Below, piece after piece: positions 34,535 to 43,640 of a DNA stretch of 64,000 nt (positions within the stretch are counted from its first letter, which is position 1; the number at the start of each line of letters is the position of its first letter). The translations under genes and the position numbers were made by a program. The stretch comes from Streptomyces ochraceiscleroticus (lineage in GTDB: Bacteria > Actinomycetota > Actinomycetes > Streptomycetales > Streptomycetaceae). Location: contig NZ_JOAX01000020.1 in the NCBI RefSeq assembly GCF_000720485.1, positions 62,001 through 126,000 of the forward strand, in the 5' to 3' direction. The notes below the pieces were generated by a model, which did not search any database, was not told where the DNA came from, and saw nothing but the letters and a program-made list of their open reading frames with translations.

Positions 34535-34878
34535 GCTCGGCTCGTCTCGTCCCTGTGCGGTCTTGGGAGGCCATGGCCTCGGCTTGCGTCGGGGCGGGCA
34601 CAGCCCACCCGCCGTGCGATTGTGCATCAAAGCCGCCCCGCGGCGCACCGCAACCCTCTGACCTGTGGCCTTTCTCAAAGTACGGCGAACTCGGGAACCT
34701 TTTCCGCCGCGCTCGGGCAGCGTTGACGAGACCGGGCGCACCGGCCGGCTCAGAAGCCCCTGGTCACAAGCGTTTTTCCGGACCGTATGCCCCTGACGGC
34801 CGAACCCGACGGGCCCCGCGGAGCGCTCTGGGTTGTGATGGGAACCGTTGATGTTCCGCCCTCTGTGAGGAGAACGCT
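34535..34878. other. 344-bp divergent intergenic region (ROK kinase / chaplin)
   Basis: Contains the promoters of both flanking genes. Near the chaplin, GGAAC-N7-GTTCC (34841-34857) encloses CGTTGA (34846-34851), which equals the -10 consensus of the developmental sigma factor BldN; the sequence 16 bp upstream (CGCTCT) matches its -35 consensus poorly. No reading frame with coding character was seen. Confidence 0.5.
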
Positions 34879-35112
34879 ATGCGCATCCGTACCGCCGCAG
34901 CCGCGGCCATTCTGGCCACCGCCGCTCTTGTCGGCAGCGCCGGCGCCGCCGTTGCCGACTCGGGCGCCCAGGGCAGCAGCAGCCACTCGCCGGGCGTGGT
35001 GTCCGGCAACACCATCCAGGTACCGCTCCACGTGCCGGTGAACGCCTGCGGTCTCACCGTCGACGTGATCGGGCTGCTGAACCCCGCACACGGGCAGTGC
35101 GCCAACAAGTAA
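34879..35112 (+). CDS. Short chaplin
   Basis: 77-aa secreted chaplin, a surface-active amyloid protein that lets aerial hyphae break the water-air interface. The signal peptide runs to about residue 26 (GAAVA/DSG). The mature ~50 residues are one chaplin domain: SPGVVSGNTIQVPLHVPVN, then ACGLTVDVIGLLNPA and GQCANK with the two conserved Cys. There is no sortase signal, so it is the short, ChpD-H type. GAGGAG lies 7 bp upstream. A terminator hairpin follows. Confidence 0.95.
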   Translation: MRIRTAAAAAILATAALVGSAGAAVADSGAQGSSSHSPGVVSGNTIQVPLHVPVNACGLTVDVIGLLNPAHGQCANK

Positions 35113-35128
35113 CGTCAGGGTCCACACC

Positions 35129-35158
35129 GGTGCCGGCCTCCTTCGGGGGGCCGGCACC
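35129..35158 (+). terminator. Chaplin gene terminator
   Basis: A perfect 10-bp stem (GGTGCCGGCC / GGCCGGCACC) with a 10-nt loop, 17 bp after the chaplin stop codon, followed by CCTCTGTT. Also suitable for the convergent gene on the other strand. Confidence 0.65.
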
Positions 35159-35175
35159 CCTCTGTTGACAGCCGG

Positions 35176-35838
35176 TCAGAGCCCGGCGGGCTCCCGGAGC
35201 GTGCCGTCCCAGCGCCAGGACGTGCGACGCGGGTGGCCGGGGAGTGCCGTGCGGCCCGTGCACCACAGGAGTACGGACCAGCGGTCGGGCGCGGCCGGGG
35301 CGTCGGGGAAGAGCCGGGCCAGCGTCCGGTCGCACAGTCCGGCGGGCGGCGTGAAGGACAGACCGAGGCCCTCCGCGATGTCGTGCACGTGCACCAGGGT
35401 CTCGACGACGCCCATGGCCGCGAAGCCCGCGGCGTCGGACACACCGAAGACGTGGAACGCGCGCCTGTCCGGCGGCGTCGTGCGGACGACGGCCGCCAGC
35501 AGCCCGCCGCACGCCTCCAGTACCTGCAGCAGTCCAGCGGGGCCCGCCTCACGGTCGGCGAAGACGACATTCGCCGGGCCGTCCGGCCGCTGCCGTGTCC
35601 ACGCGAACGGTATGTGCCCGTCCGCCGGCGGACGGGCCGGGCCGAGCTGGGCGGCGTAGGAGAAGAGGTCGTCGGCGAGGTGCTCGGCGGTCTCCCAGCA
35701 GTCCCACTCCAGGGAGCCGGCCCGCACGCTCCAGTCCGCCCCTTCCGCGCCGCGCAGGACGGTGACCGCCAGCCGCACGGCTTCCTCGACATCTGCTGCG
35801 GTGACGGACCCGCCGGGTGTTCTCTGAGGGGAAGACAT
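35176..35838 (-). CDS. DinB/mycothiol-dependent maleylpyruvate isomerase-like protein
   Basis: 220-aa protein of the four-helix DinB/MDMPI fold. The first half has the typical pattern W-S (ADWSVRAGSLEWDCWETAEH) with the metal-site His in ETAEHLADDLFSY, and a later HVHDIAEGLG provides the other His. Family members use mycothiol or bacillithiol as cofactor for isomerase or transferase reactions; many are uncharacterised. It ends against the chaplin terminator. Start codon choice between this ATG and one eight codons earlier is uncertain. Confidence 0.75.
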   Translation of the reverse strand: MSSPQRTPGGSVTAADVEEAVRLAVTVLRGAEGADWSVRAGSLEWDCWETAEHLADDLFSYAAQLGPARPPADGHIPFAWTRQRPDGPANVVFADREAGPAGLLQVLEACGGLLAAVVRTTPPDRRAFHVFGVSDAAGFAAMGVVETLVHVHDIAEGLGLSFTPPAGLCDRTLARLFPDAPAAPDRWSVLLWCTGRTALPGHPRRTSWRWDGTLREPAGL

Positions 35839-35927
35839 GGCGCGGAAGGTAGCAACGGTCACCCGGCCGGAGCACCCGATTTACCGGCCGTCCGGTACGC
35901 GAGGCGGCTCGGGAGGAGAGTCGGACC

Positions 35928-36905
35928 ATGGTGGCGCACGCACAGGAGGAACGGCGGTACGACGTCGTGGTCGTCGGCGGTGGTGCCGCCGGGCTGAGCG
36001 GGGCGCTGGCCCTGGTACGGGCGCGCCGTTCGGTGCTGGTCATCGACGACGGCCGGCCGCGCAACGTCATGGCGGACCGCACCCACAACTTCCTGACCCG
36101 CGACGGCATGCCGCCCGGGGAACTGCTCGCGGCCGGCCGGGCCGAGGTGGCCGGATACGGCGGCGAGTTCGTATCGGACGAGGCGGTGGCGGCCGAGCCG
36201 CAGGAGGGCAGCGGCTTCCGCGTCCTCCTGGCAGCGGGCCCGCCGGTCGCGGGCCGCCGGCTGCTGGTGACGACCGGCCTGGTCGACGAGCTGCCCGAGG
36301 TGCCGGGGATGGCGGAGCGGTGGGGGCGGGACGTGCTGCACTGCCCGTACTGCCATGGCTGGGAGGCCCGTGACCGGGCGATCGCGGTGCTGGCCACGGG
36401 GCCGCTCGCCTGCCGGCAGGCCCTGATGTGGCGGCAGTGGAGCACGGACGTGACCCTGCTGCTGCACGCCTCGCCGGAGCCCGGCTCCGAGGAGCACGAA
36501 CGGCTGGCCGCCCGCGGCATTGCCATCGTGCCGGGGCGGGTGGCGGGTCTGGAGGTGGCGGACGGCGCGCTGGCCGGCGTGCGGCTGGCGGACGGCCGGC
36601 GGGTGCCCTGTCAGGCCCTGGTCGTGGAGCCGCGGTTCACCGCGCGCGCCGGGCTCTGCGCGTCCCTCGGGCTGTCCGCCGAGGTGGAGCGGTCGGCCGG
36701 GGAGGCGGTGGGCAGCTCCGTACCGGCGGCCGGATCCGGCGCCACGGACGTGCCGGGAGTATGGGTGGCCGGAAACATCACCTCCCTCTCCGACCAGGTC
36801 ATCGGCGCCGCGGCGGCCGGAGTGCAGGCCGCCCAGGCCATCAACTCGGACCTGGTCGACGAGGACACCCGGCTGGCGGTCGCGAACCGCCGCGGCTCCG
36901 GCTGA
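35928..36905 (+). CDS. Thioredoxin reductase-like FAD/NAD(P) oxidoreductase
   Basis: 325-aa flavoprotein of the low-molecular-weight thioredoxin reductase fold. The FAD site is VVVGGGAAGLSG (13-24), and a CPYC redox pair (139-142) stands in LHCPYCHGWEARD. This variant, CPYCHGWE, is typical of the actinobacterial TrxR-like subgroup related to HlmI/GliT dithiol oxidases and to HcbT-type proteins, and it may oxidise dithiols rather than reduce thioredoxin. No thioredoxin gene is adjacent. GGAGGAGA precedes the ATG by about 9 bp. Confidence 0.85.
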   Translation: MVAHAQEERRYDVVVVGGGAAGLSGALALVRARRSVLVIDDGRPRNVMADRTHNFLTRDGMPPGELLAAGRAEVAGYGGEFVSDEAVAAEPQEGSGFRVLLAAGPPVAGRRLLVTTGLVDELPEVPGMAERWGRDVLHCPYCHGWEARDRAIAVLATGPLACRQALMWRQWSTDVTLLLHASPEPGSEEHERLAARGIAIVPGRVAGLEVADGALAGVRLADGRRVPCQALVVEPRFTARAGLCASLGLSAEVERSAGEAVGSSVPAAGSGATDVPGVWVAGNITSLSDQVIGAAAAGVQAAQAINSDLVDEDTRLAVANRRGSG

Positions 36906-36954
36906 GGCGCGTACCTCGACGGCGGCATCGCGCGTACCTCGGAGGCGGGCGCGG

Positions 36955-37671
36955 TCAGCCGGTGTCGAGGCCGTCGATCAGCCGGTCGAGGAACCGGGTG
37001 AAGGTGGCTTCGGGGGTGAGGGGGCGGCCGGGCGCGGCGAGGGCCGCGGCGAGCTCCGGATGGTGGCCGTCGGCGGCGACGGCGGCGAGGTAGCGGGCCT
37101 CGGCCGCGGCCCGGCCGGGTGCTTCCGCGGCCGCTGACTGCGCGATCTCGTACCCGACGTGCCCGGCGACGAAGCCGGTGAGCTGGCTGAAGACCTCCAG
37201 CTTCGCGGCGCCGTCCAGCCGGGTGGGCCGCAGGGCCGCGAGGGCGCGTTCCAGGAAGGCCAGCGCGTGCGGGCCGAGCGTGCGGCGGGCGGTCAGCGCG
37301 GTGGGCAGCCAGGGGTGACGGAGCATCAGGGCGCGCTGGAGGTGGCCGATGGCCTTCAGGTCGGCGCGCCAGTCGCCGGTGAGGGGCCCGTCCGTCGGGA
37401 GTTCGCCGCTGACGTGGTCGACCATCAGCTCCAGCAGCGTCTCCTTGTCGGGCGCATAGCTGTAGAGCGACATCACGCCGGCGCCGACCTCGGCGGCGAC
37501 GCGCCGCATGGTGACCGCGTCCAGCCCCTCGGCATCCGCGAGGGCGACGGCCGCCGCGGTGATCGCCTCCCGGCTGAAAGCGGGCTTGCGGCCTCGGCCG
37601 GTCCGGGCGGCGCCCAGCCAGAGCTGCTGGGGGTCGACGCCCGCGGCGCCGGCTCCCTCACGATGGACCAC
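36955..37671 (-). CDS. TetR/AcrR-family regulator
   Basis: 238-aa repressor with the TetR_C_1-type ligand domain. The HTH is AITAAAVALADAEGLDAVTM, then RRVAAEVGAGVMSLYSYAPDKETLL, about residues 35-80. The GTG at this position has AAGGAAAGG 8 bp upstream; another GTG three codons earlier is too close to it. It is divergent from a CocE-type hydrolase; a 13-bp palindrome lies between them, implying that it represses both. Confidence 0.88.
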   Translation of the reverse strand: MVHREGAGAAGVDPQQLWLGAARTGRGRKPAFSREAITAAAVALADAEGLDAVTMRRVAAEVGAGVMSLYSYAPDKETLLELMVDHVSGELPTDGPLTGDWRADLKAIGHLQRALMLRHPWLPTALTARRTLGPHALAFLERALAALRPTRLDGAAKLEVFSQLTGFVAGHVGYEIAQSAAAEAPGRAAAEARYLAAVAADGHHPELAAALAAPGRPLTPEATFTRFLDRLIDGLDTG

Positions 37672-37703
37672 GTTCCTCACCTTTCCTTCCCTCGGACCAT
37701 TCT

Positions 37704-37716
37704 CGTACAGTGTACG
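37704..37716. promoter_or_regulatory. Putative TetR operator
   Basis: CGTACA-G-TGTACG, a perfect odd palindrome in the 77-bp gap between the TetR gene and the divergent hydrolase. TAnnnT -10-like hexamers (TACAGT on +, TACACT on -) fall inside it, so binding would block both promoters. Confidence 0.6.
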
Positions 37717-37748
37717 GAAATAATGCAGGGGAACGAGGGGGAGAGCGG

Positions 37749-39428
37749 ATGACACCGCAGACGCACGACACCATGGCCGGATCCGGCTGGACCGCGCCTT
37801 CGGGGAAGCCGCCGCTGTCCTCCCGGATGCTGCGGGCGACCTGGCGCGGCCTCCCGGCCAAGCGGTACGAAGCCGGCTGGGAACCGGGGCTCGCGGTGCC
37901 GGCGGCGGACGGCAGCCCCTTGCTGACGGACCACTACTTCCCCCGCGCGGCGGGCGACTTCCCCACCCTCCTCGTGCGCTCGCCCTACGGACGGGGCCTG
38001 CCCTGGTCACCCCTGTACGGCATGCTCTTCGCCGAACAGGGCTTCCACGTGGTCCTGCAGAGCTGCCGCGGTACGGGCGGCTCGGGCGGCCGGTTCGACC
38101 CGTGGCGCCAGGAAGCCGCCGACGGCCGGGCCACGGTGGCCTGGCTTCGGCAGCAGCCCTGGTTCACCGGGACGCTCGGCACGGTCGGCCCCAGCTACCT
38201 GGGGTACGTGCAGTGGGCGCTCGCGCTCGATCCGCCACCGGAGCTCAAGGCGATGGTGATACAGGCCGGGCTGCACGACCCGCACGCCTTCTTCCACGCG
38301 GGCGGCGCCTTCCACCTGGAGAACGCCCTCGCCGTCGGCGCGGGCATGACGTACCAGCACCAGGGGACCGTGCCCCTCGTCCGCGCGATGCTGCGCCTGA
38401 AGCGCCGGCTGCGCGAGATCACCACCGCGCTGCCGCTGCGCAAGGCGTACGTACCGGCGCTCGGGGACGTGCCCTGGCTGGACGGCGCGATGACGCACCC
38501 GGACGCCGACGACCCGCACTGGCACGGCACCTCCGTGGCGGCGGCCGCTGAACAGCCGGGCGTGCCCACCGCGCTGATCGCCGGGTGGCACGACGCGCTG
38601 GCCGACCAGACCTTCGCGCAGTACCACCGGCTGCGCCGGGCGGGCTGCGCGACCACCTTGCTCGTCGGCCCCTGGACGCACACCTCCGCGATGCAGCAGG
38701 GCTGGCCCGAGGTCTTCGCCGAGAACCTCGGCTGGCTGCGCGCGCACCTGTGCGGCGACCCCGCCGGCCTGCGCCCCACCCCCGTACGCGTGCATGTCGG
38801 CGGCGAAGGCGCCTGGCAGGACCTCGACGACTGGCCGCTGGCCCCCGCCACGACCGCCTGGTTCCCCGCCGCGCACGGGGCCCTCACCCGGCAGCCCCCG
38901 GCGGACTCCGCGCCGCTGGCGTCCGTCCGCTACGACCCGGCCGATCCCACCCCTTCCGTGGGCGGCCCGCTGCTCTCCCCCGGAGCCGGCCCCCGCGACA
39001 ACGGTGCCCTGGAGGCGCGGGAGGACGTCCTGACCTTCACCGGCCCGCCGCTGACCGAGCCCGTCGACGTGCTCGGCCCGGTCGCCGCGCGGCTGCGGAT
39101 CTCCACGGATACCGGCTACGCGGACGTCTTCGCCCGGCTGTGCGACGTGGACGCAGAGAACCGTTCCACCAATGTCTGCGACGGGCTGCTCCGGCTGCCG
39201 GCCGCCGGGCCGGGCCCCTCGGAGATCACCGTACCGATGAGCTCCACCGCGTACCGCTTCGCCGCCGGCCACCGCATCCGCCTCCAGCTCAGCGGCGGCG
39301 CGCACCCCCGCTACGCCCGCAACCCCGGCACCGGGGAGCCGCCGGCCGACGCCGCCGCCCTCGTACCGGCACGGATCACGCTGCACGCGGGGTCGGTGCT
39401 GTCCCTTCCCACCGGGGCCCGGGAGTGA
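37749..39428 (+). CDS. CocE/NonD-family hydrolase (X-Pro dipeptidyl peptidase S15-like)
   Basis: 559-aa intracellular alpha/beta hydrolase. Nucleophile Ser149 lies in TVGPSYLGYVQWA, the acid is in AGWHDALADQ and His is in GPWTHTSAMQ. The preceding LQSCRGTGGSGGRFDPW block is typical of cocaine esterase-like proteins. A C-terminal jelly-roll domain follows (about 430-559). Unlike the other S15-like gene in this window it has no signal peptide. GGGGGAGAG precedes the ATG. It is controlled by the divergent TetR gene, so the substrate may be a xenobiotic or ester metabolite. Confidence 0.88.
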   Translation: MTPQTHDTMAGSGWTAPSGKPPLSSRMLRATWRGLPAKRYEAGWEPGLAVPAADGSPLLTDHYFPRAAGDFPTLLVRSPYGRGLPWSPLYGMLFAEQGFHVVLQSCRGTGGSGGRFDPWRQEAADGRATVAWLRQQPWFTGTLGTVGPSYLGYVQWALALDPPPELKAMVIQAGLHDPHAFFHAGGAFHLENALAVGAGMTYQHQGTVPLVRAMLRLKRRLREITTALPLRKAYVPALGDVPWLDGAMTHPDADDPHWHGTSVAAAAEQPGVPTALIAGWHDALADQTFAQYHRLRRAGCATTLLVGPWTHTSAMQQGWPEVFAENLGWLRAHLCGDPAGLRPTPVRVHVGGEGAWQDLDDWPLAPATTAWFPAAHGALTRQPPADSAPLASVRYDPADPTPSVGGPLLSPGAGPRDNGALEAREDVLTFTGPPLTEPVDVLGPVAARLRISTDTGYADVFARLCDVDAENRSTNVCDGLLRLPAAGPGPSEITVPMSSTAYRFAAGHRIRLQLSGGAHPRYARNPGTGEPPADAAALVPARITLHAGSVLSLPTGARE

Positions 39429-39431
39429 GCG

Positions 39432-40412
39432 TCAGTCCCGTACCTTCAGGACGAGCTTGCCGCTGGTGCGGGCCTGTTCGCCGCGGCGGTGGGCCTCGGC
39501 GGCGTGTTCCAGCGGAAGGACGTCCTCCACCTCGACCTTGACCACGCCCTTGTCGATCAGCTCGGCGATCTTCGTGAGGGCCGTGCCGTCCGGCTCCACG
39601 AGGAAGCCGCACGCCTGCAACCCGAGCTGGCGGGCGGTGTCCGCCAGCTCGGGGGCGACGCCGGAGGGCACGGCGATCAGCAGGCCGCCGGAGCGGAGCG
39701 TGCCCAGCGAACGGGTGCTGGTGTCGTCCTTCTCGTCGCCGACCAGGTCGATGACGACGTCCACGTCCCGGATCTCGTCCTCGAAGCGTACGGCGGTGTA
39801 GTCGACCAGCTCGTCGGCGCCCAGGCGGCGGAGCCAGTCGTGCTTGGCGGCGCTGGCGGTGCCGATGACGTGGGCGCCGAGGTGCTTGGCGAGCTGCACG
39901 GCGAAGTGGCCGACGCCGCCGGCCGCCGCGTGGATCAGCACCCGCTGCCCGGCGGTCACCTGGGCCGCGTCGACCAGCGTCTGCCAGGCGGTGAGCGCGG
40001 CCAGCGGCACGGCGGCGGCGTGCTCGTGGTTGAGCAGGGCGGGCTTGCGGGCGAACTGCCGGGAGGGGGCCGTGACGTACTCGGCGTACGCGCCGGCCTC
40101 GCGCGGGAACCACGGCATCCCGTACACCTCGTCGCCGACGGCGAGGGTGTGCACGCCGAAGCCGACCTCCTCGACCACGCCGGAGACGTCCCAGCCGACG
40201 GTGAACGGCGGATCGCCGACGACGCCGAGGCCGCCGCTCTGCCGGGTCTTCCAGTCGATCGGGTTCACACCCGCCGCGTGCACCCGCACCAGCACCTCGG
40301 TCGGCAGCGGCTGCGGCCGCGCCACCTCGGACATCCGCAGGACGTCCGGGCCGCCGAGGGTGTCCTGAGTGATCGCGCGCATGGTGGTCCCGCCGCTCGG
40401 GGCGCTGGTCAT
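39432..40412 (-). CDS. NADP-dependent quinone oxidoreductase-like (MDR family)
   Basis: 326-aa zinc-independent medium-chain dehydrogenase/reductase. The N-terminal GroES-like part (RVHAAGVNPIDWKTRQSGG) lacks the zinc ligands. The Rossmann motif is HAAAGGVGHFAVQLAKHLGA, followed by the NADP-type TASAAKHDWL. Likely reduces quinones or enones. AGGAGG stands 7 bp from the ATG. It is convergent with the CocE-type gene with a 3-bp gap. The upstream region carries two copies of a 12-mer. Confidence 0.9.
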   Translation of the reverse strand: MTSAPSGGTTMRAITQDTLGGPDVLRMSEVARPQPLPTEVLVRVHAAGVNPIDWKTRQSGGLGVVGDPPFTVGWDVSGVVEEVGFGVHTLAVGDEVYGMPWFPREAGAYAEYVTAPSRQFARKPALLNHEHAAAVPLAALTAWQTLVDAAQVTAGQRVLIHAAAGGVGHFAVQLAKHLGAHVIGTASAAKHDWLRRLGADELVDYTAVRFEDEIRDVDVVIDLVGDEKDDTSTRSLGTLRSGGLLIAVPSGVAPELADTARQLGLQACGFLVEPDGTALTKIAELIDKGVVKVEVEDVLPLEHAAEAHRRGEQARTSGKLVLKVRD

Positions 40413-40434
40413 GTCGAGCCTCCTGTGCGTGTGG

Positions 40435-40469
40435 CGTACTCGGCGCTGTGCCTGTGCCGTACTCGGCGC
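40435..40469. repeat. Two direct repeats CGTACTCGGCGC upstream of oxidoreductase gene
   Basis: Identical 12-mers at 40435-40446 and 40458-40469, 23 bp apart start to start, about two helical turns. They lie 23-57 bp upstream of the oxidoreductase start codon and could be activator or repressor half-sites. Confidence 0.4.
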
Positions 40470-40592
40470 GGGCGCGCCGCGGGGTCACCTGACACCCGTA
40501 CCGGCGAAGCTACCGCCGGGGACCGGCGCCTCCGCGGAAGCCGTCCCGCGCGCCGCACCCGTACCCGGCCACCGGCACCCGTACGCCCGGCG

Positions 40593-41441
40593 TCAGTGCA
40601 TGGGGTGGCCGCCGAGGTGCTCCGGGCCCTGCGCGCGCTCCAGCTCGTGGCTGAGCTGCTCCAGTTCGCTGCCGCCGGCCATCTGGCGGGTCAGCTCCTC
40701 CAGGGCGATCTCCGACTTGAGGTGGCTGCCGGCCATCGTGCCGCGCTTGAGGAGGACGAAGCGGTCGCCGACGAGGTAGGCGTGGTGCGGGTTGTGGGTG
40801 ATCAGGACGACGCCGAGGCCCGCGTCCCGGGCGGCGGCGACGTACTTGAGGACCACGCCGGACTGCTTGACGCCGAGCGCGGCGGTCGGCTCGTCCAGGA
40901 CGAGGACCTTCGCGCCGAAGTAGACGGCGCGGGCGATGGCCACGCACTGCCGCTCGCCGCCGGAGAGGGTGCCGATCGGCTGGTCGACGTCGCGCAGGTC
41001 GATGCCCATCCGCAGCAGCTCGGAGCGGGTGGTCTCGCGCATCGCGCGGGCGTCGAGGTGCTTGAAGGGGCCGAACCCCTTCGTCGGCTCGGAGCCGAGG
41101 AAGAAGTTCCGCCAGACCGGCATCAGGGGGACGACGGCGAGGTCCTGGTAGACGGTCGCGATGCCGCGGTCCAGCGCCTCGCGCGGAGAGGAGAGCCGGG
41201 CCTCCTCGCCCTCGATCGTGAAGGAGCCGGCGTCGTGCTGGTGCAGCCCCGCGATGATCTTGATGAGGGTGGACTTGCCGGCGCCGTTGTCGCCGAGCAC
41301 GCAGGAGATCTCCCCCGCGTGCACCTCCAGCGAGACCCCTTCGAGGGCCTTGACGTTGCCGTAGTACTTGCTGACGTCGCTCAGCTCGACGAGCGGCGTG
41401 CCGGCTTCGGTACGGGGATCGGATTCGGTCGCGGTACTCAT
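40593..41441 (-). CDS. Sugar ABC importer ATPase (single-domain, RbsA/XylG type)
   Basis: 282-aa ATPase for a CUT2-type importer. Walker A is [12 protein letters not shown], the Q-loop is VYQDLAVV, the signature is LSGGERQ, Walker B is [12 protein letters not shown] and the H-loop is [10 protein letters not shown]. Only one ABC domain is present, unlike RbsA with two, as in XylG- or FrcA-like systems. The ATG overlaps the permease stop by ATGA. It is the last gene of the operon. A C-terminal extension ([18 protein letters not shown]) is of unknown use. Confidence 0.92.
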   Translation of the reverse strand: MSTATESDPRTEAGTPLVELSDVSKYYGNVKALEGVSLEVHAGEISCVLGDNGAGKSTLIKIIAGLHQHDAGSFTIEGEEARLSSPREALDRGIATVYQDLAVVPLMPVWRNFFLGSEPTKGFGPFKHLDARAMRETTRSELLRMGIDLRDVDQPIGTLSGGERQCVAIARAVYFGAKVLVLDEPTAALGVKQSGVVLKYVAAARDAGLGVVLITHNPHHAYLVGDRFVLLKRGTMAGSHLKSEIALEELTRQMAGGSELEQLSHELERAQGPEHLGGHPMH

Positions 41442-42508
41442 TTGCTCGCCTCCGCGCGCTTGCGTACCCAGGCGTTCAGCAGCGTGGCGAGCAGCAGCAT
41501 CGCGCCGAGGAAGAACTTGTACCAGTCCGGGTTCCACTGGGCGTACACGATGCCCTTGCTGGTCATGCCGAAGATGAAGGCGCCGACCGCGGCGCCGATC
41601 GCCGAGCCGTAGCCGCCGGTCATCAGGCAGCCGCCGACGGCCGCCGCGATGATGTAGAGGAACTCGTTGCCGACGCCGTCGCCGGACTGGATCGCGTCGT
41701 AGGAGAACAGCAGGTGCTGGCCGGAGATCCAGGCGGCGAAGGCGACGCCCATGTACAGGCCGATCTTGGTCTTGGTGACCGGGACGCCGACCGCGCGGGC
41801 CGCGTCCGCGTTGCCGCCGACCGCGAAGATCCAGTTGCCGACGCGGGTGCGCAGCAGGATCCAGGTGGCGAGCGCGATCAGCGCGATCCACCACAGGATC
41901 GTGACCTGGATGTCCACGCCGCCGATCGTGAGGTGGGAGGCGAAGAGCACCCGGGCCGACTCGAAGCCCTCCATGTCGGCGATGGACTTCGTGGAGACCG
42001 TGCCGCTGATCAGCTTGGTGAAGCCGAGGTTCAGGCCGGTCAGCATGAAGAACGTGCCGAGCGTGATGATGAAGCTGGGCAGCTTCGTCCGCGTCAGCAG
42101 GAAGCCGTTGAAGACCCCGATGGCGAGGGTGACCAGCAGGGACACCCCGACGCCCACCCAGGTGTTCGCCGTCATCTGGTAGCTGAACATCGAGGAGATC
42201 AGCGCCGAGCTGACGACCATGACGCCGGCCGACAGGTCGAACTCGCCGCCGATCATCAGCAGCGCGACCGGTACGGCCATGATGCCGATCGTCGAGGACG
42301 CGTACAGCACCGTCGAGAGGCTGTCCGCCTGCAGGAAGGTGTCGGCCGCGAACGAGAAGAACAGGAAGACGGCGATCGCGCCGACCACCGCGCCCAGTTC
42401 GGGGCGGCCCATCAGGCGGCGGGCGAGCGAGCGGTGCACGAGGCGCTCGTCCGGGCCCTCGGTCGGCTCGGTCGGTTGCGGTTCCGCGGGTGGTGCGGCG
42501 GTGCTCAT
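41438..42508 (-). CDS. Sugar ABC importer permease (CUT2/RbsC type)
   Basis: 356-aa permease with about nine or ten membrane helices after an acidic, Pro-rich cytoplasmic N-terminus. The signatures [12 protein letters not shown] and [18 protein letters not shown], and the [12 protein letters not shown] segment, are those of ribose/xylose/inositol-type permeases. Overlaps of four bases with both neighbours indicate one translationally coupled operon. It presumably works as a homodimer with the single-domain ATPase. Confidence 0.92.
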   Translation of the reverse strand: MSTAAPPAEPQPTEPTEGPDERLVHRSLARRLMGRPELGAVVGAIAVFLFFSFAADTFLQADSLSTVLYASSTIGIMAVPVALLMIGGEFDLSAGVMVVSSALISSMFSYQMTANTWVGVGVSLLVTLAIGVFNGFLLTRTKLPSFIITLGTFFMLTGLNLGFTKLISGTVSTKSIADMEGFESARVLFASHLTIGGVDIQVTILWWIALIALATWILLRTRVGNWIFAVGGNADAARAVGVPVTKTKIGLYMGVAFAAWISGQHLLFSYDAIQSGDGVGNEFLYIIAAAVGGCLMTGGYGSAIGAAVGAFIFGMTSKGIVYAQWNPDWYKFFLGAMLLLATLLNAWVRKRAEASK

Positions 42509-43518
42509 CGGGTCCCCCGCTTCGTGTATTCGGCCAGCGCGCCGGCGTCCTTCTTGGTGACCACCTGGGGCCCGGTGAGCACCGGACGGCCACCGCCGAG
42601 GACGTCGGAGTTGTACTTGTACAGCCAGAGCAGGTCCACCGCCTGGTAGCCCTGGAGGTAGGGCTGCTGGTCGACGGCGAAGCCGAGCGAGCCGTCCTGC
42701 AGCCCGTCGGCGACCTGCGCGTTCAGGTCGAAGGTGTCGATCTCGGCCTTGCTGTTCGCCTGGTCCTTGGCCTTCACGGCGGTGGCGGCGAACGGCGCGC
42801 CCAGCGTGACGACAGAGTCGATCTCCGGGTCGGCCTGGAGCTGGGACTCGATGGAGGACTGCACGTCGGGCATGTTCGTGCCCTCGACGTACAGCTTCTT
42901 CATCGTGCCCTCGAAGGTCTTCTGCGCGCCGTCGCAGCGCTGCTCGTGGCCGACGTTGCCCTGCTCGTGCAGGACGCACAGGGCCTTCTTCCTGTGGCGC
43001 TTGTTCAGCTCCTCGCCGACCGCCTCGCCGGCGATCGACTCGTCCTGGCCGACGTGGGTGAGCGCGCCGTACTTCTCGGAGACCTCGGAGCCGGAGTTCA
43101 CGGTGATCACCGGGATGCCGGCCTTCTCGGCCTTGGCCAGTGCGCCCTTCATGGCGTCCGGCTTGGCGAGCGTGACGATCAGCCCGTCGACCTTCTGGTC
43201 GATGTAGGACTGGACGAGCTGCGCCTGGCGGCTGCCTTCCTTGTCGTGCCCGTAGACGAACTTGATGTTGTCCTTGGCGGCGGCCTGCTTGGCGCCGTTC
43301 TGCACGATGTCCCAGAAGGTGTCGCCGTCGCCCGAGTGGCTGACCATGGCGAAGGTCCACTTCGGGGTGTTCACGGCCGCCCGGCCGCCGGCCACCTGCG
43401 CCTCGCGCGCCTCTTCGGCCCGCTTGCCGCCGGTGGCGCTGCAGCCCGCCAGGGCCAGGCCGAGCACCCCTGCCAGCACGGCGCCCAGCGCGCGTGCCCC
43501 TGTCCGAACCCTTGCCAC
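42505..43518 (-). CDS. Sugar-binding lipoprotein 2 (periplasmic-binding, RbsB/inositol type)
   Basis: 337-aa binding protein with lipobox LALAGC near residue 27. The mature domain has [43 protein letters not shown] and a C-terminal [17 protein letters not shown] block. The GTG start (VARVRTG) has GAGAAGGGC 8 bp upstream. It is a close paralogue of the next gene upstream, sharing most motifs and the ending EYTKRGTR versus KYTARGTR. Adjacent to the permease, it is probably the dedicated subunit; inositol- or pentose-like ligands are plausible. Confidence 0.9.
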   Translation of the reverse strand: MARVRTGARALGAVLAGVLGLALAGCSATGGKRAEEAREAQVAGGRAAVNTPKWTFAMVSHSGDGDTFWDIVQNGAKQAAAKDNIKFVYGHDKEGSRQAQLVQSYIDQKVDGLIVTLAKPDAMKGALAKAEKAGIPVITVNSGSEVSEKYGALTHVGQDESIAGEAVGEELNKRHRKKALCVLHEQGNVGHEQRCDGAQKTFEGTMKKLYVEGTNMPDVQSSIESQLQADPEIDSVVTLGAPFAATAVKAKDQANSKAEIDTFDLNAQVADGLQDGSLGFAVDQQPYLQGYQAVDLLWLYKYNSDVLGGGRPVLTGPQVVTKKDAGALAEYTKRGTR

Positions 43519-43640
43519 GAGGTCGTGCCCTTCTCGTTGGATCGCTGGATCCCTGTGGATCTCACTGTCCGTAGTCGTTCCGCGGGCCCGACGGATCGGA
43601 CCCAACCGCCAAGTATCCGTTATGCGTGCTGGTCCCGGGG

